Below, one piece after another: positions 48,781-59,375 of a stretch of 64,000 nt of DNA; position 1 is the first letter of the stretch, and the number at the start of each line of letters is the position of its first letter. Made by a program: the position numbers and the translations under genes. The notes beneath the pieces were generated by a model that did no database searches, was not told the origin of the DNA, and saw only the letters and a program-made list of their open reading frames with translations. Source of the stretch: Anadara kagoshimensis (lineage: Eukaryota > Mollusca > Bivalvia > Arcoida > Arcidae); contig CM037861.1 in NCBI GenBank assembly GCA_021292105.1, positions 43,586,310-43,650,309 on the forward strand, written 5' to 3'.

Positions 48781-48923
48781 TATTTCTTGAAGCAAGATGC
48801 TGATGATTTATAATACACTGAAATAAAATAAATATGGCTGAAATGTTATCAATGAAGCCCATTCATTTTTATGATCACTCACCTAAATGGATGAAGCCCA
48901 TCAATTTTATGGTTATCACTTAC

Positions 48924-49175
48924 CAAAATTCTGTGAAGATGTACATGTTGTGTCTATTTGTAAACTATTGTCGTCAGGACTTCTAGGATTGTGGGAGATT
49001 TCTATGGAATGTGCTGGTTGAACCTCTACAGGGACATGGTTCCCTGCTTGACTGTCTGGTTCCCTGTTACTACTAGTTACACTCGAGTGTGGAGATTGTA
49101 CCTCTGTGGATTCAGAAGATTGGTTGTTAATGTTGATGACTTTGAGTCCCTCTGCTGTCCAGCGTATTTGTAGAC
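48924..49175 (-). CDS. Nuclear receptor, A/B-domain exon upstream of the zinc fingers
   Basis: The exon encodes residues 93-177, beginning LQIRWTAEGLKVININ and continuing as a Ser/Asn/Pro-rich disordered segment. The acceptor is ttttttag|GT and the donor is AATTTTG|gtaagtg. Its first two bases complete a Gly codon from the previous exon, and its last G joins TG of the zinc-finger exon to make Val. It is phase 1 to phase 1 like the two exons before it, so any of them could be skipped without a frameshift. An inverted-repeat element ends about 25 bp upstream of its acceptor. The intron that follows is 18.6 kb. Confidence 0.82.
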
Positions 49176-49200
49176 CTAAAAAAGTACAAATAACTTCAAA

Positions 49201-49388
49201 TATAGTCAAGCATGCCCTAAAGGCCACCTCTGTATGAGGGGAACCTGCTTATAAAGGCCAGTAGATTTGTAACCCAAAAGCTCTTTAATCATATGTTATT
49301 TGAGCATGTATATATAAGAGGGACCGGGTCATAAAGGCAACTTTTGCTGGTTCTCTTGGGTGACCTGTATATACAGGTGTGACTGTAC
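49201..49388. repeat. MITE family D copy next to a splice acceptor
   Basis: Ends ATAGTCAAGCATGCC and ACAGGTGTGACTGTAC flank the AAAGGCC body. The element ends about 25 bp upstream of the acceptor of exon 48924-49175. Confidence 0.8.
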
Positions 49389-49424
49389 AAAAATGTTCTG
49401 CCATTTGACATGTGCTCAATATCT

Positions 49425-49800
49425 CAATACTTTGTGAAACTGACCACTATGACAGCTCAATTAGAAGAGTCCTTTTTCTATATGTGGGGATCATGGTTTA
49501 CCAGGTTAACCCTGGTACAGTCTGACCAAGACATGAATATAGGTTACTGTTCATTTACCAAGCAATCAGCATTTAGAAATAAAAATCACAGGGCCCTACA
49601 GAAGAGACTTTAGAACCGGATTCCCTGTGTCACAGTAGGCATGGCATGCTGAAGAATCCTCCCTACAAATTATCCTTAGAGCAATGCAAATTTCAAAATT
49701 TTATGGTACTTCATCTATGGCTGGTGATGTCTCAATACATGTATAAGTGAAATATATTCTTGACTTGTACATGAAACCCCATTCACTCTAACAATTTCTG
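49425..49800 (+). repeat. SINE family B copy
   Basis: Sense orientation: GACCAAGACATGAATATAGG, GAATCCTCCCTACAAATTATCC, and the AAGTGAAATATATTCTTGACTTG tail. Confidence 0.75.
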
Positions 49801-50385
49801 AAATTATCTGTTAACCTTCATTTTATGTGGGATCCCCCCCCCTAATTTTAGGTCATAGTTAATTAACAACAGTGATTACTCTAAACAATTCATTTTAGTG
49901 ACTTGAAGTTGAATCTAGGCTTAACTTGTAAGAAAGTCTGACACTCTTTTACCTTTAATTTGAAGGGATGTCAGGGGCGTATTTACAATCTATACACATA
50001 CATTTTATTTTAAATCCAATTAATATCTCCTGACTATGGAAGATTAACAACTTCTAGGCTATAGAATTATTTGATTGCACTCAATGACACAGAATAACGC
50101 ACCAGAATTTCTATTGAGAATCACAATAATTAAATGTATGTTACTAAGTTTATTCCTTATATAAGTATTCTTTGCCCAGGGGTCTGTCTGGGACAAGGTT
50201 TTATATCACGGAGATTACACACTTGTACTGGTACAGAAACAGGGAGTATGTATGGAAAACTTATCAACCTTACAAATTAGCCTTTGGTTTGAAATGATTT
50301 TACAATCTGCCAAACAAACATTTGAAAAGTAAGGTAATGAGCGGTGTAGATCAATATCCCAGACCTAACAGTAATATCTAAAACA
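49801..50385. other. Intron DNA, nothing recognised
   Basis: AT-rich, with a short C run near 49834. Confidence 0.4.
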
Positions 50386-50389
50386 TGAT

Positions 50390-51365
50390 TATCTTAACCT
50401 GTTTTCCCACTACGGAAACTCTCAATAATGGACAACCATACAGATGTTTAAAGAATTTGCAACTTTGAAAAATTTGTTGGTTTTTTTTATCTTAACTACA
50501 GAAATTCAGAAATAATGGACAACCATACAGATGTAAAAAATAATTTGCAACTTTGAAAAATTTGGGGTTTTTTTAATCTTTTTTCCTTGTTTTTTTTTCA
50601 CCTTAACCTGTTTTGGCACTAAAGAAATTTAGAAATAATGGACACATACTGATGCAAAAATAATTTGCAACTTTGAAGCATTTGGTTTTTTTCTTCTTTG
50701 TTTTTTATATTAACCTGTTTTGGCACTATAGAAATTTAGAAATAATGGACAGCCATACTGATGTAAAAATAATTTGCAACTTTGAAACATTTGGGTTTTT
50801 TCTTTCTTTTTTTTCTTTCTTTTTTATATTAACCTGTTTTGGCACTACAGAAATTAAGAATAATGAACAGTCATACTGATGTAAAAATAATTTGCAACTT
50901 TGAAACATTTGGGTTTTTTCTTTCTTTTTTTCCTTTGTTTTTTATATTAACCTGTTTTGCCACTATAGAAATTAAGAAATAATGGACAGCCATACTGATG
51001 TAAAAATAATTTGCAACTTTGAAATATTTGTTTTTTCTTTGTTTTGTTTTTGTTTTTTTATCTTACTCTTGTTTTTACACTACAGAAATTCAGAATAATG
51101 GACAGTGATACTGATTTTCACTTTAAAATAATTTGCAGCTATGAATTGTTTATTTTTCTTATCCTGTTTTGGCACAACAGAATTTGGAAAAATAGACAGA
51201 CACACACTGCACACAGACTTTACACTTAAAATTATTTGCAGATTTGTAACATTTTTTCCTAACCTGTTTTGGCACAACAGAAATTGGAAATAATGGACAA
51301 CAGTCATACTGATTTTTACACTTAAAACCAATTTGCAGCTTTGGAACCTTTTTTCTTAAAAGTAA
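50390..51365. repeat. Minisatellite, about 90-120-bp unit, about nine copies
   Basis: AACCTGTTTTGGCACTA.AGAAATT.AGAAATAATGGACAG.CATACTGATGTAAAAATAATTTGCAACTTTGAAA-type units alternate with T-rich spacers. The last copies diverge and carry CACAACAG. Confidence 0.85.
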
Positions 51366-51750
51366 AACTAACCTAACTAGCCTGAATCTACAAGCCAATA
51401 CAGCCTAGTTTATATTTCTCTTACTGAGAAATGAGAAAGAATTTTAAAACCCTCATTTTACCTAAATAAAGAAATATGGATAAGATTCCATTTTACTAAT
51501 GTTGTCAATTTCTCAAAATGTTGCACACAGCCATAAGGCACTTTTTAAGCTTGGCATGACTCAATTTCATTTTATTAAATTTAAACAAGGCTAATTCAAT
51601 TCAGGAATCACAAGTCTATCTACATGCATGCACTCTCTGACAATTACTAAACCTGGAAGGCGACATGTGTAACAAAGTTATTTTATTATTTCAAAATGGT
51701 TTTTCGTATGTTTACAAGTTATTTTGTATTTTAAATAGCATCTTATATTT

Positions 51751-53374
51751 TCAAACTACTATTTCATATATTTGCAATAGTTATTTTGTAATTTTGGAAT
51801 AGCTAATTTCTTTATTCACAAACAGTTACTGTATTTCTTATTTTTGAAATACTAATAGGGTCTTATTCCGCAGACAAGATCATTTCACTTATATCAAGAT
51901 AGTGCCACCTATAAGTGAAATTGCAACTATTTGTGCTTTCAAGTCTTGGTTGGATGGACTTATGGACAAGCACTATGCCAAATGGGCTACCATAATGGTC
52001 TTTTTAAATCAAAATTCTGCTTCATCAAATGTGTTCTTCCACCTATTAAACTGCTATTTCAAAAGATCAAAAAAGCTATAAAATAATAGGTTATGCTTTG
52101 TATGCCAGGAAATCGTTGTCATTCTGTAACTCATTTAAATGCTTTAATTTTAGACATCAAAGTTGTTCTATTTAGAAATTTAAAACCATCATTTTACAGT
52201 TTTTGTTCTATATATATTTTTTAATTTCCTGTTACTAAATTAGGTCAACTGAAACAAAAAAAATGTAAAAACCAATATTTAAAAAAGAATTATATTCAAA
52301 TAATTACATAGTTGGGACATTTAAGTCATTAGCTGGTGAAACATTCAAACTCAAAGAATTTATTTACCAAATGTTAACATCAACTGTTCATCAATATTTC
52401 AGAAAATGGTTATGTGTGCCTAGAAGATAAATTACATCACCCAATGATTTCTGGGTTCATCAAATATAGGTTATTCAATCTATAATAGTCAGGTTTAATT
52501 TTTAACATGTTCTAGTTTTAATGGCATTAATATGTAACACAATTAACTCCTCAAGTGTGAAAAAATTATAACTGAATAAGTATTACATACACATGTATTT
52601 AAAAATATAGTATGTAAACATATAAAATGAGGTCGGAGAAAATGTGTCAACACATGTACAATAAAATTCACAATATGACATGATAATTTCAAAGACCTTT
52701 TTAGTTCTTGTAGTGAAATTAGATAAAATTGAATAGGCAAAGTCAGGACTGATATCTCAGGGTTATCTCTCAATCTTTAAATGATTTTTTTGTAGATTGG
52801 GCCAGAGCTCTTGTAATTGCGAAAAATACCGTCAAATAGCCAAACTTTTGAAGAGAAAAAATACCATTATTGTTACAAAAACTTCAAAATGGAAAGGTAA
52901 AAACATGATTAATTACTTATATATATTAGTTTCGGATTGGTCATGTTTTAAGGATGGGAACATCAGATATACCAAAAGTTGCAATTAGATGGACACCACC
53001 TGGTAAAAGAAGCAGAGGACGACCTAAGGAAACCTGGAGAAGATCAGTTGAAAAGGAGATAAAAGAACAAGGATGGACATGGGGCAAGATACAGAAAATG
53101 TCAGCAGACAGGCAGAGATGGAAGTCCTCAGTCAAGGCCTTATGTGCTCCCAGCACAAAGAGGACTAACTAATTTGTTTACAGATTCATTTTTAAAATGA
53201 TTTTTAAAATTTTGATTTATTTTTTTTTACATTTTTCCAGTCCCTTTATCAATTTTTTTAAATTGTGAAAATTAGTTTGGTGTTGGGGAAATAAATCATC
53301 ACAAAAGAGTGAAATAAATCATCAAACAAGAGTTTTAATTGTGAATGGGGCCCAATATTGATCCCAAAAATATG
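51751..53374. repeat. Large tandem duplication, copy 1
   Basis: This 1.62 kb segment is followed directly by a nearly identical second copy. It contains a SINE family B fragment (about 51855-52000) and a LINE 3' remnant (52930-53172). Differences seen between copies are a few substitutions and a one-base net indel in a TA/T tract. Confidence 0.95.
52930..53172 (+). mobile_element. LINE 3'-end remnant (in duplication copy 1)
   Basis: A 72-codon frame (MGTSDIPKVAIRWTPPGKRS..., then GRPKETWRR and a DRQRWKS segment ending in a stop) is the C-terminal tail of a non-LTR retrotransposon ORF2. It is 5'-truncated and cannot be active. Confidence 0.85.
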
Positions 53375-54999
53375 TCAAACTACTATTTCATATATTTGCA
53401 ATAGTTATTTTGTAATTTTGGAATAGCTAATTTCTTTATTCACAAACAGTTACTGTATTTCTTATTTTTGAAATACTAATAGGGTCTTATTCTGCAGACA
53501 AGATCATTTCACTTATATCAAGATAGTGCCACCTATAAGTGAAATTGCAACTATTTGTGCTTTCAAGTCTTGGTTGGATGGACTTATGGACAAGCACTAT
53601 GCCAAATGGGCTACCATAATGGTCTTTTTAAATCAAAATTCTGCTTCATCAAATGTGTTCTTCCACCTATTAAACTGCTATTTCAAAAGATCAAAAAAGC
53701 TATAAAATAATAGGTTATGCTTTGTATGCCAGGAAATCGTTGTCATTCTGTAACTCATTTAAATGCTTTAATTTTAGACATCAAAGTTGTTCTATTTAGA
53801 AATTTAAAACCATCATTTTACAGTTTTTGTTCTATATATTTTTTTAATTTCCTGTTACTAAATTAGGTCAACTGAAACAAAAAAAATGTAAAAACCAATA
53901 TTTAAAAAAGAATTATATTCAAATAATTACATAGTTGGGACATTTAAGTCATTAGCTGGTGAAACATTCAAACTCAAAGAATTTATTTACCAAATGTTAA
54001 CATCAACTGTTCATCAATATTTCAGAAAATGGTTATGTGTGCCTAGAAGATAAATTACATCACCCAATGATTTCTGGGTTCATCAAATATAGGTTATTCA
54101 ATCTATAATAGTCAGGTTTAATTTTTAACATGTTCTAGTTTTAATGGCATTAATATGTAACACAATTAACTCCTCAAGTGTGAAAAAATTATAACTGAAT
54201 AAGTATTACATACACATGTATTTAAAAATATAGTATGTAAACATATAAAATGAGGTCGGAGAAAATGTGTCAACACATGTACAATAAAATTCACAATATG
54301 ACATGATAATTTCAAAGACCTTTTTAGTATTTGTAGTGAAATTAGATAAAATTGAATAGGCAAAGTCAGGACTGATATCTCAGGGTTATCTCTCAATCTT
54401 TAAATGATTTTTTTGTAGATTGGGCCAGAGCTCTTGTAATTGCGAAAAATACCGTCAAATAGCCAAACTTTTGAAGAGAAAAAATACCATTATTGTTACA
54501 AAAACTTCAAAATGGAAAGGTAAAAACATGATTAATTACTTATATATATTAGTTTCGGATTGGTCATGTTTTAAGGATGGGAACATCAGATATACCAAAA
54601 GTTGCAATTAGATGGACACCACCTGGTAAAAGAAGCAGAGGACGACCTAAGGAAACCTGGAGAAGATCAGTTGAAAAGGAGATAAAAGAACAAGGATGGA
54701 CATGGGGCAAGATACAGAAAATGTCAGCAGACAGGCAGAGATGGAAGTCCTCAGTCAAGGCCTTATGTGCTCCCAGCACAAAGAGGACTAACTAATTTGT
54801 TTACAGATTCATTTTTAAAATGATTTTTAAAATTTTGATTTATTTTTTTTTACATTTTTCCAGTCCCTTTATCAATTTTTTTAAATTGTGAAAATTAGTT
54901 TGGTGTTGGGGAAATAAATCATCACAAAAGAGTGAAATAAATCATCAAACAAGAGTTTTAATTGTGAATGGGGCCCAATATTGATCCCAAAAATATGTC
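53375..54999. repeat. Large tandem duplication, copy 2
   Basis: It is offset 1623-1624 bases from copy 1. Differences noticed: TTCCGCAGAC against TTCTGCAGAC, TTAGTTCTTG against TTAGTATTTG, and the TA/T tract near 53835. Confidence 0.95.
54553..54795 (+). mobile_element. LINE 3'-end remnant (in duplication copy 2)
   Basis: The identical 72-codon tail as at 52954-53172, multiplied by the tandem duplication and not by a second insertion. Confidence 0.85.
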
Positions 55000-55384
55000 C
55001 CGGCCAGAACCCTGTACCTCTTTTTTCGGAATCTTTTCATCCAAACATTATGCTTTATAAATATTAAGTCCCCAATTTTGTATACAATTACATGTATTAA
55101 GAATCTAGACATATATAAAACATATTTCTGCAATAAAGTTTATGAAAAATGTGATAATTTATGAGGTGACGTGATCATTATTCATAAAATCAATTGCCTG
55201 TAGGGTTTTGGTATCTACAGCAAGGTTATCAACTAGCCAGTCAAACGTCTCACAAACCAAAAGTTTTTTAACAGGACTAAGTAAAATACATGCCATTTAT
55301 TGGGAGGAAATCCAAATCAGATCTGGTACACACAATGTCATATATTGACAATCATGTGTACAAAGTTTAGTAAACAAGAAATCT

Positions 55385-55960
55385 GTGAGCTACTACTGCT
55401 CACTTAGTATACCCCCACTTTTTACATATGTTAGAATACACACAAAACGTGAAGTAGATGTCTGTCAGACTGGAAATTGGTACTTGCTGTATAGAACTTC
55501 ATACTGAACTTGTATACAAGGTTTCAAGTAGCTATGATCAGTAGTTGCTGAGAAAACTTTCTAAAAAATTTAACCATTGAAAAACAAACTAAGTCAGGAA
55601 ACAGGAAGTAAATGTCTGGCAGACTTGAAATCAGTACTTGTGGTATGGGACCTCATACTGAACTCGCATACAAACTTTCAAGTAACTGTATTTAGTAGTT
55701 GCTGAGATAACTGTTACAAAAATCTTTTTCAGATGGACAGACAGAAGGACAGCGGTAAATCAGTATACTCTTGGTATAATAAATATCTTTAACAGTGTTA
55801 AAAGAGTAAGCAGGGCAAACTATTATGAACAGACGGAGGGCCAACAGTACCATAATATGTCCCGTTTCTAGAAATGGTGGTGGTGGTGGGGGGGGGGTGG
55901 GGGGGGGGGGGGGGGGGGGGTGTGGGGGGGGGGGGGGGGGTGGTGGTATAAAAATCATTA
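55385..55960. repeat. Family C-type dispersed repeat with a G-rich end
   Basis: It begins GTGAGCTACTACTGCTCAC with AGTATACCCCC, has two related inner blocks (GAAGTAGATGTCTG.CAGACT and GGAAGTAAATGTCTGGCAGACT, then TTTCAAGTA.CT.T), and GATGGACAGACAGAAGGACAG. It ends at GTTTCTAGAAATGG followed by a (GGT)n/G run at 55878-55947. Confidence 0.6.
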
Positions 55961-56160
55961 CATTTTATGATTTTTTTTTTCAAATGCATATAACACATTT
56001 ATAATAAAAATTACCTGCGGGTACAACAACTGAAGTGTATAAATTACATATTATACCAGTGTTAATTTTACAGCATTAGATGGCCATTTTGGAATACAAT
56101 TCCTCATTAGTACCAAAATTGTGAAACCAACTTTAGTATTTGATGATACACTGTACTTAC

Positions 56161-56373
56161 CAACTGCATTTGATACAAGTTGTTCACTGTCAATAGAATG
56201 TTTGTCATCCGGGTCAGTTACATGTTCTTCCTTTACACTCGGTCTCCGATCACCGGTACTGCTACTGGGTGTTTCTACTTGTTGTTGGTTTTGATTGCTG
56301 CTTGCTGGTGGTGGCGGTTCATGGTGGACATTTTCCATTTTCTTCTGTGTCCCTACAGAAGGGTTTGTATTAT
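56161..56373 (-). CDS. Nuclear receptor, Pro/Gln/Ser-rich A/B-domain exon
   Basis: The exon encodes residues 22-93, a low-complexity acidic and polar segment: a PPPP run at 41-44, a Gln-rich stretch, a Ser run and an acidic end. The acceptor is tttttcag|AT and the donor is GCAGTTG|gtaagtac, both strong, and the exon is phase 1 to phase 1. VKEE at 68-71 fits the SUMO-acceptor consensus (hydrophobic-Lys-x-Glu), a common regulatory mark in nuclear receptor A/B domains. An ATG at residue 34 could serve as an internal start. Such N-terminal regions are poorly conserved, so membership of this gene rests on splice phase, strand and position. Confidence 0.78.
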
Positions 56374-56499
56374 CTGAAAAATAAAATAAGTTTAACATTA
56401 TAAAAGGTTATGCCTTGATTTAAAAAAAACAATATCATTGAAATTGCTAGAAAAAAATCATTTCTGTGTAATCATATGAATTCTTACAGTGAATAGCTA

Positions 56500-56672
56500 C
56501 ATTTCCATTTCTAGAAGCCAAAACCATCACTGGCTACTAATTTATGAAGAAATCTTTCCAAAAATAATCAATTTCAGCAAATTTGTGGGAAAATACTTTC
56601 AAAAGTACTGGTTCTACATTTTCATTTTCTGAAATTGGGCTCCTAATACTTTTAAAATTGTGGAATCCTAGT
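56500..56672. repeat. MITE-like family E copy
   Basis: TTTCCATTTCTAGAAGCCAAAACCATCACTGGCTACTAATTT at the left and TTTAAAATTGTGGAA at the right, with the family's inner AAATTTGTGGGAAAATACTTTCAAAA block. Confidence 0.6.
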
Positions 56673-57529
56673 AAAAGTAATGGCAATAGCCATGGGGCCA
56701 AATGTGACACCAATGTGTGATGAATGAAAGCATGTTACCCACAATGATCACAAATAATAGGTTATCAATGGGACCATGCAATACAGCAATGGTCAGTACT
56801 GATGTCTATCTATATAGGGTTGACTAAGTATCCACAATGAAAAAATGCAATGCTAGACATAGCAAGATTTTCCCCCATGAAATAACACTTAAATTCCAAA
56901 TTCCAAGAGACCTGGACTCAGAACCAAAACAGTTTGTGACAGCCCTGCAATGACATAACATCCAAACTGGTACTCACTCAGTACTCACTAGCACAATCAA
57001 GACAACACATCATCTTAAATGAAGTAAAATCTGACATATATTTCAAACTGAAGAGTTAAGATTCACTAACTGGTACTCACTGGTTCCATCAAGGTGTATA
57101 GCAACATGGTGTCTTGACAGAAGCTAATGTAACAAAGTCAGCAGTGTTACACTAAATCTGACATACAGATTCACTAATGCAATTATGCAACAACATAGTG
57201 CTAAGAGAGACAGATACATGCCTATTTGCTAATTGTGCTCTCCAATTTGTGTATTGACGTTAGAATTATTGAATGATTTGTCTGTCTGGCTATATATCTG
57301 GTATAGGCAAACAACAATGACCTGTCTGCTTGACCTTTAATTTAAAACTCACTAACTTAGGATAGTACATATATATAAAGGGAACATACATATTTATATC
57401 ATCAACATTATGGGAAACATGCTTTGTTCATGTATTACCTGCCCGTACCAACACAATACATGTACTGAGAAGATCATTGACATGAATATTCCAAAGGAAA
57501 GATCAAGCGGACAGATCAATGTTGTTTAC

Positions 57530-57595
57530 CTATATTAATAGCATCACTAGGGTTGTAGGGCATGTTTTGTTCATCAATGTAAGAAAGATCTATAA
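57530..57595 (-). CDS. Nuclear receptor, N-terminal A/B-domain exon (66 bp)
   Basis: This small internal exon encodes 21 complete residues that begin IDLSYIDEQNMPYN and end DAINI, with a split codon at each end. The donor reads TATAG|gtaaac and the acceptor reads attatccag|TT. It enters in phase 1 and leaves in phase 1, and its last G joins the AT of the next exon to make Asp. The polypyrimidine tract is weak, and the exon is too short to be proven by coding content alone. The clean donor and exact phase match are the support. It has an internal ATG (residue 11) but no upstream in-frame ATG before a stop, so an earlier exon carrying the start codon is expected at higher coordinates. Confidence 0.6.
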
Positions 57596-57699
57596 CTGGA
57601 TAATAATGAGGGTATTTTTGTTTAAGTGTTTAACTTAAATTGCCAGTTTCAAAGTTTTTACATGTACTATGCTTTAGGATTGTGATTTGGACATTGATT

Positions 57700-57912
57700 G
57701 GTATGTTTGTTTTTTATTTTCACAAAAGTATTACCCTGGTAGTAGCCATTTTTCTAAAATTTGTGGAAAAAACCCTTTTTCCTGATTGTGTAAAAATTTT
57801 TCTTTTTAAAAGTTTTTCAAAAATTTGCTAAAATTGGTTACTTTTTAAAAGAATTTCTCAGAAATATGAATACACTGGCCATTTTGGCTACAGGGAATAG
57901 AAACAGAGTCAA
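57700..57912. repeat. MITE-like family E copy
   Basis: AATTTGTGGAAAAAACC, AAAAATTTGCTAAAATTGGTTACTTTTTAAAAGAATTTCTCAGAAAT and GGCTACAGGGAATAGAAAC blocks. It lies just upstream of the 66-bp exon. Confidence 0.6.
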
Positions 57913-58334
57913 TGTACAAGTATGAACATCATTATAGTTATCAACTTATCAGATGATATAAGCTGACCCATTAATATACTATTACAGACAGTGAAAAAGT
58001 GCTAAAAACACAACCCCGGAAAGATTTTTACAGTCTGATGTCAGGAATCCCTGTCAGTACACTAAATCATTATCAATATTACATAAGTTGTTTTATCCAT
58101 TTTTTGTATAAAAGTGATATAACTGTTGTCTAGGTTGCATTTAAAAATCAATAATTCATCAATTATAGATAGAGACAAACTAAAAAAAATATTAAAAAAT
58201 AACAAATAAATAAATAAATAAATCTGTCTGCATTATTCTGAAAGCATCTGAATTGTATAGAAAATAGAAGTGCTTCATTTATTATCAGGGCTTCAAGTAC
58301 ATTGTGATTCAATTTATATCAGAATACGATAAAC

Positions 58335-58775
58335 TGACATATGTGGAGTAATGGTGTATAACACCCCAGGATTCTGTCTCTTATATTCAAGTACCTAGTC
58401 AATTCTGGGATGGTGGGAGAAACCAGAGTTCCCTGAGAATTCCATCAACAACATAGAATCATAAAGGTGGAGTAATGGTGTATAACATCCCAGTCAGGAT
58501 TCTGTCTCTTATATTTAAGTACCTAGTCAATTCTGGGATGGTGGAAGAAACTAGAGTTCCCCAAGAAATCCATCAACAACATTGAATCATAAAGGTGGAG
58601 TAATGGTGTATAACACCCCAGTCAGGATTCTGTCTCTTATATTTAAGGACCTAGTCAATTCTGGGATGGTGGAAGAAACCAGAGTTCCCCCCCAAGAAAT
58701 CCATCAACCTTTGGCAAATGAACTGACAAACTTTTATCACACTAGGATCTGGTCAACTGGGATACAAATACTGGT
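58335..58775 (-). repeat. SINE family A copy with tandemly repeated 3' part
   Basis: The segment GTGGAGTAATGGTGTATAACA...CATCAACAACAT.GAATCATAAAG is present three times with a unit of about 125 bp (starts about 58343, 58467, 58594). The last continues into the rest of the SINE (GAACTGACAAACTTTTATCACACTAGG). Confidence 0.8.
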
Positions 58776-58779
58776 ATAG

Positions 58780-59095
58780 TAGAGGTTTTAATTGATTATT
58801 TGGGGTAAAACTCCCAGTGAAGAACATTTCACTTATATCAAGTCATCAACAGCTATTAAAGTTAAAGCACCAGGAATTTTCTCTCGGCAATGTGAGAGGG
58901 AAGATTCCTAAGCCTGCAAGGCCTACCATAACATGGCATCTGCCAGAGGACCCTGTGACTTTTATTTCTGAATTTATACTGAGTGCTTGTCAAAAGAACA
59001 GTTACTACCAATTTTCATGACTTGGTCAGATCTAGCTAGGGTTTGAACCAAAATAGGAACCAAGCACTCTAGCAATTGAGGTTGTTGGCACTCCA
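58780..59095 (-). repeat. SINE family B copy
   Basis: Contains AACATTTCACTTATATCAAGTCATCA, CTGTGACTTTTATTTCTGAAT and TTTTCATGACTTGGTCAGATC.AG. A tRNA-like head with GGTTTGAACC is visible near 59039 (reverse). Confidence 0.75.
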
Positions 59096-59139
59096 TACAT
59101 TGATGCTTAAGATCACATTGTCACCAAGACCTCCGTCTG

Positions 59140-59375
59140 TATACTTGTGTACATACATGTGGACTTTATAGACAAGTGGTCTTTACAAAAAGGGTATGTT
59201 GAAGATTAGAAATATGAAACAAAAGGACCTTAAAGTCTACATGACCCAAGAAATATGGACTTTATAGACAAGTAGTCTTCACACATGGTACATACTTTGA
59301 ATGGATAGCCAAAGGGTCTTTAAAACTGTTCTTAATAGACAGGTGCTCTTTATATAGAGGTAATTGCTACAGCAG
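59140..59375. repeat. MITE family D-like fragment, internally repeated
   Basis: GTGGACTTTATAGACAAGTGGTCTTTAC and related GGACTTTATAGACAAGTAGTCTTCAC repeat, resembling the right-end region of family D. Confidence 0.5.

Larger units (their letters stand above)
20262..57595 (-). other. NR1-type orphan nuclear receptor gene (span of identified exons)
   Basis: This is a multi-exon gene for a ligand-regulated transcription factor of the nuclear receptor superfamily. Nine exons were joined by eye using acceptor AG and donor GT sites, and every junction keeps the frame. The visible product is about 960 residues, numbered here from the first complete codon of the 57530-57595 exon: A/B domain 1-192, C4 zinc-finger DNA-binding domain about 193-264, a very long hinge to about 700, ligand-binding domain to 960 with an AF-2 helix at 951-956. 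The ligand-binding domain is of the Rev-erb/E75/ROR/PPAR type (seen motifs: FAKKIPGF, DQISLIKGG, LISPDR). The DNA-binding domain is more divergent, so no orthologue is named. It could belong to an invertebrate-specific NR1 group; a phylogeny would decide. It is expected to act in the nucleus on hormone-response-element DNA. The first coding exon and promoter of the long isoform were not found. Confidence 0.9.

Noticed and set aside
48530-48862. 110-codon minus ORF just downstream of an A/B exon
   Set aside because: It spans a 122-bp tandem repeat and continues past no splice site compatible with the gene.
52954-53172. 72-codon ORF as a host gene, and its copy at 54577
   Set aside because: The GKRSRGRPKETWRR tail is the C-terminus of a LINE ORF2; the second copy comes from the tandem duplication.
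55692-55998. Proline-rich ORFs on minus
   Set aside because: They translate the complement of the G-run and (GGT)n array.
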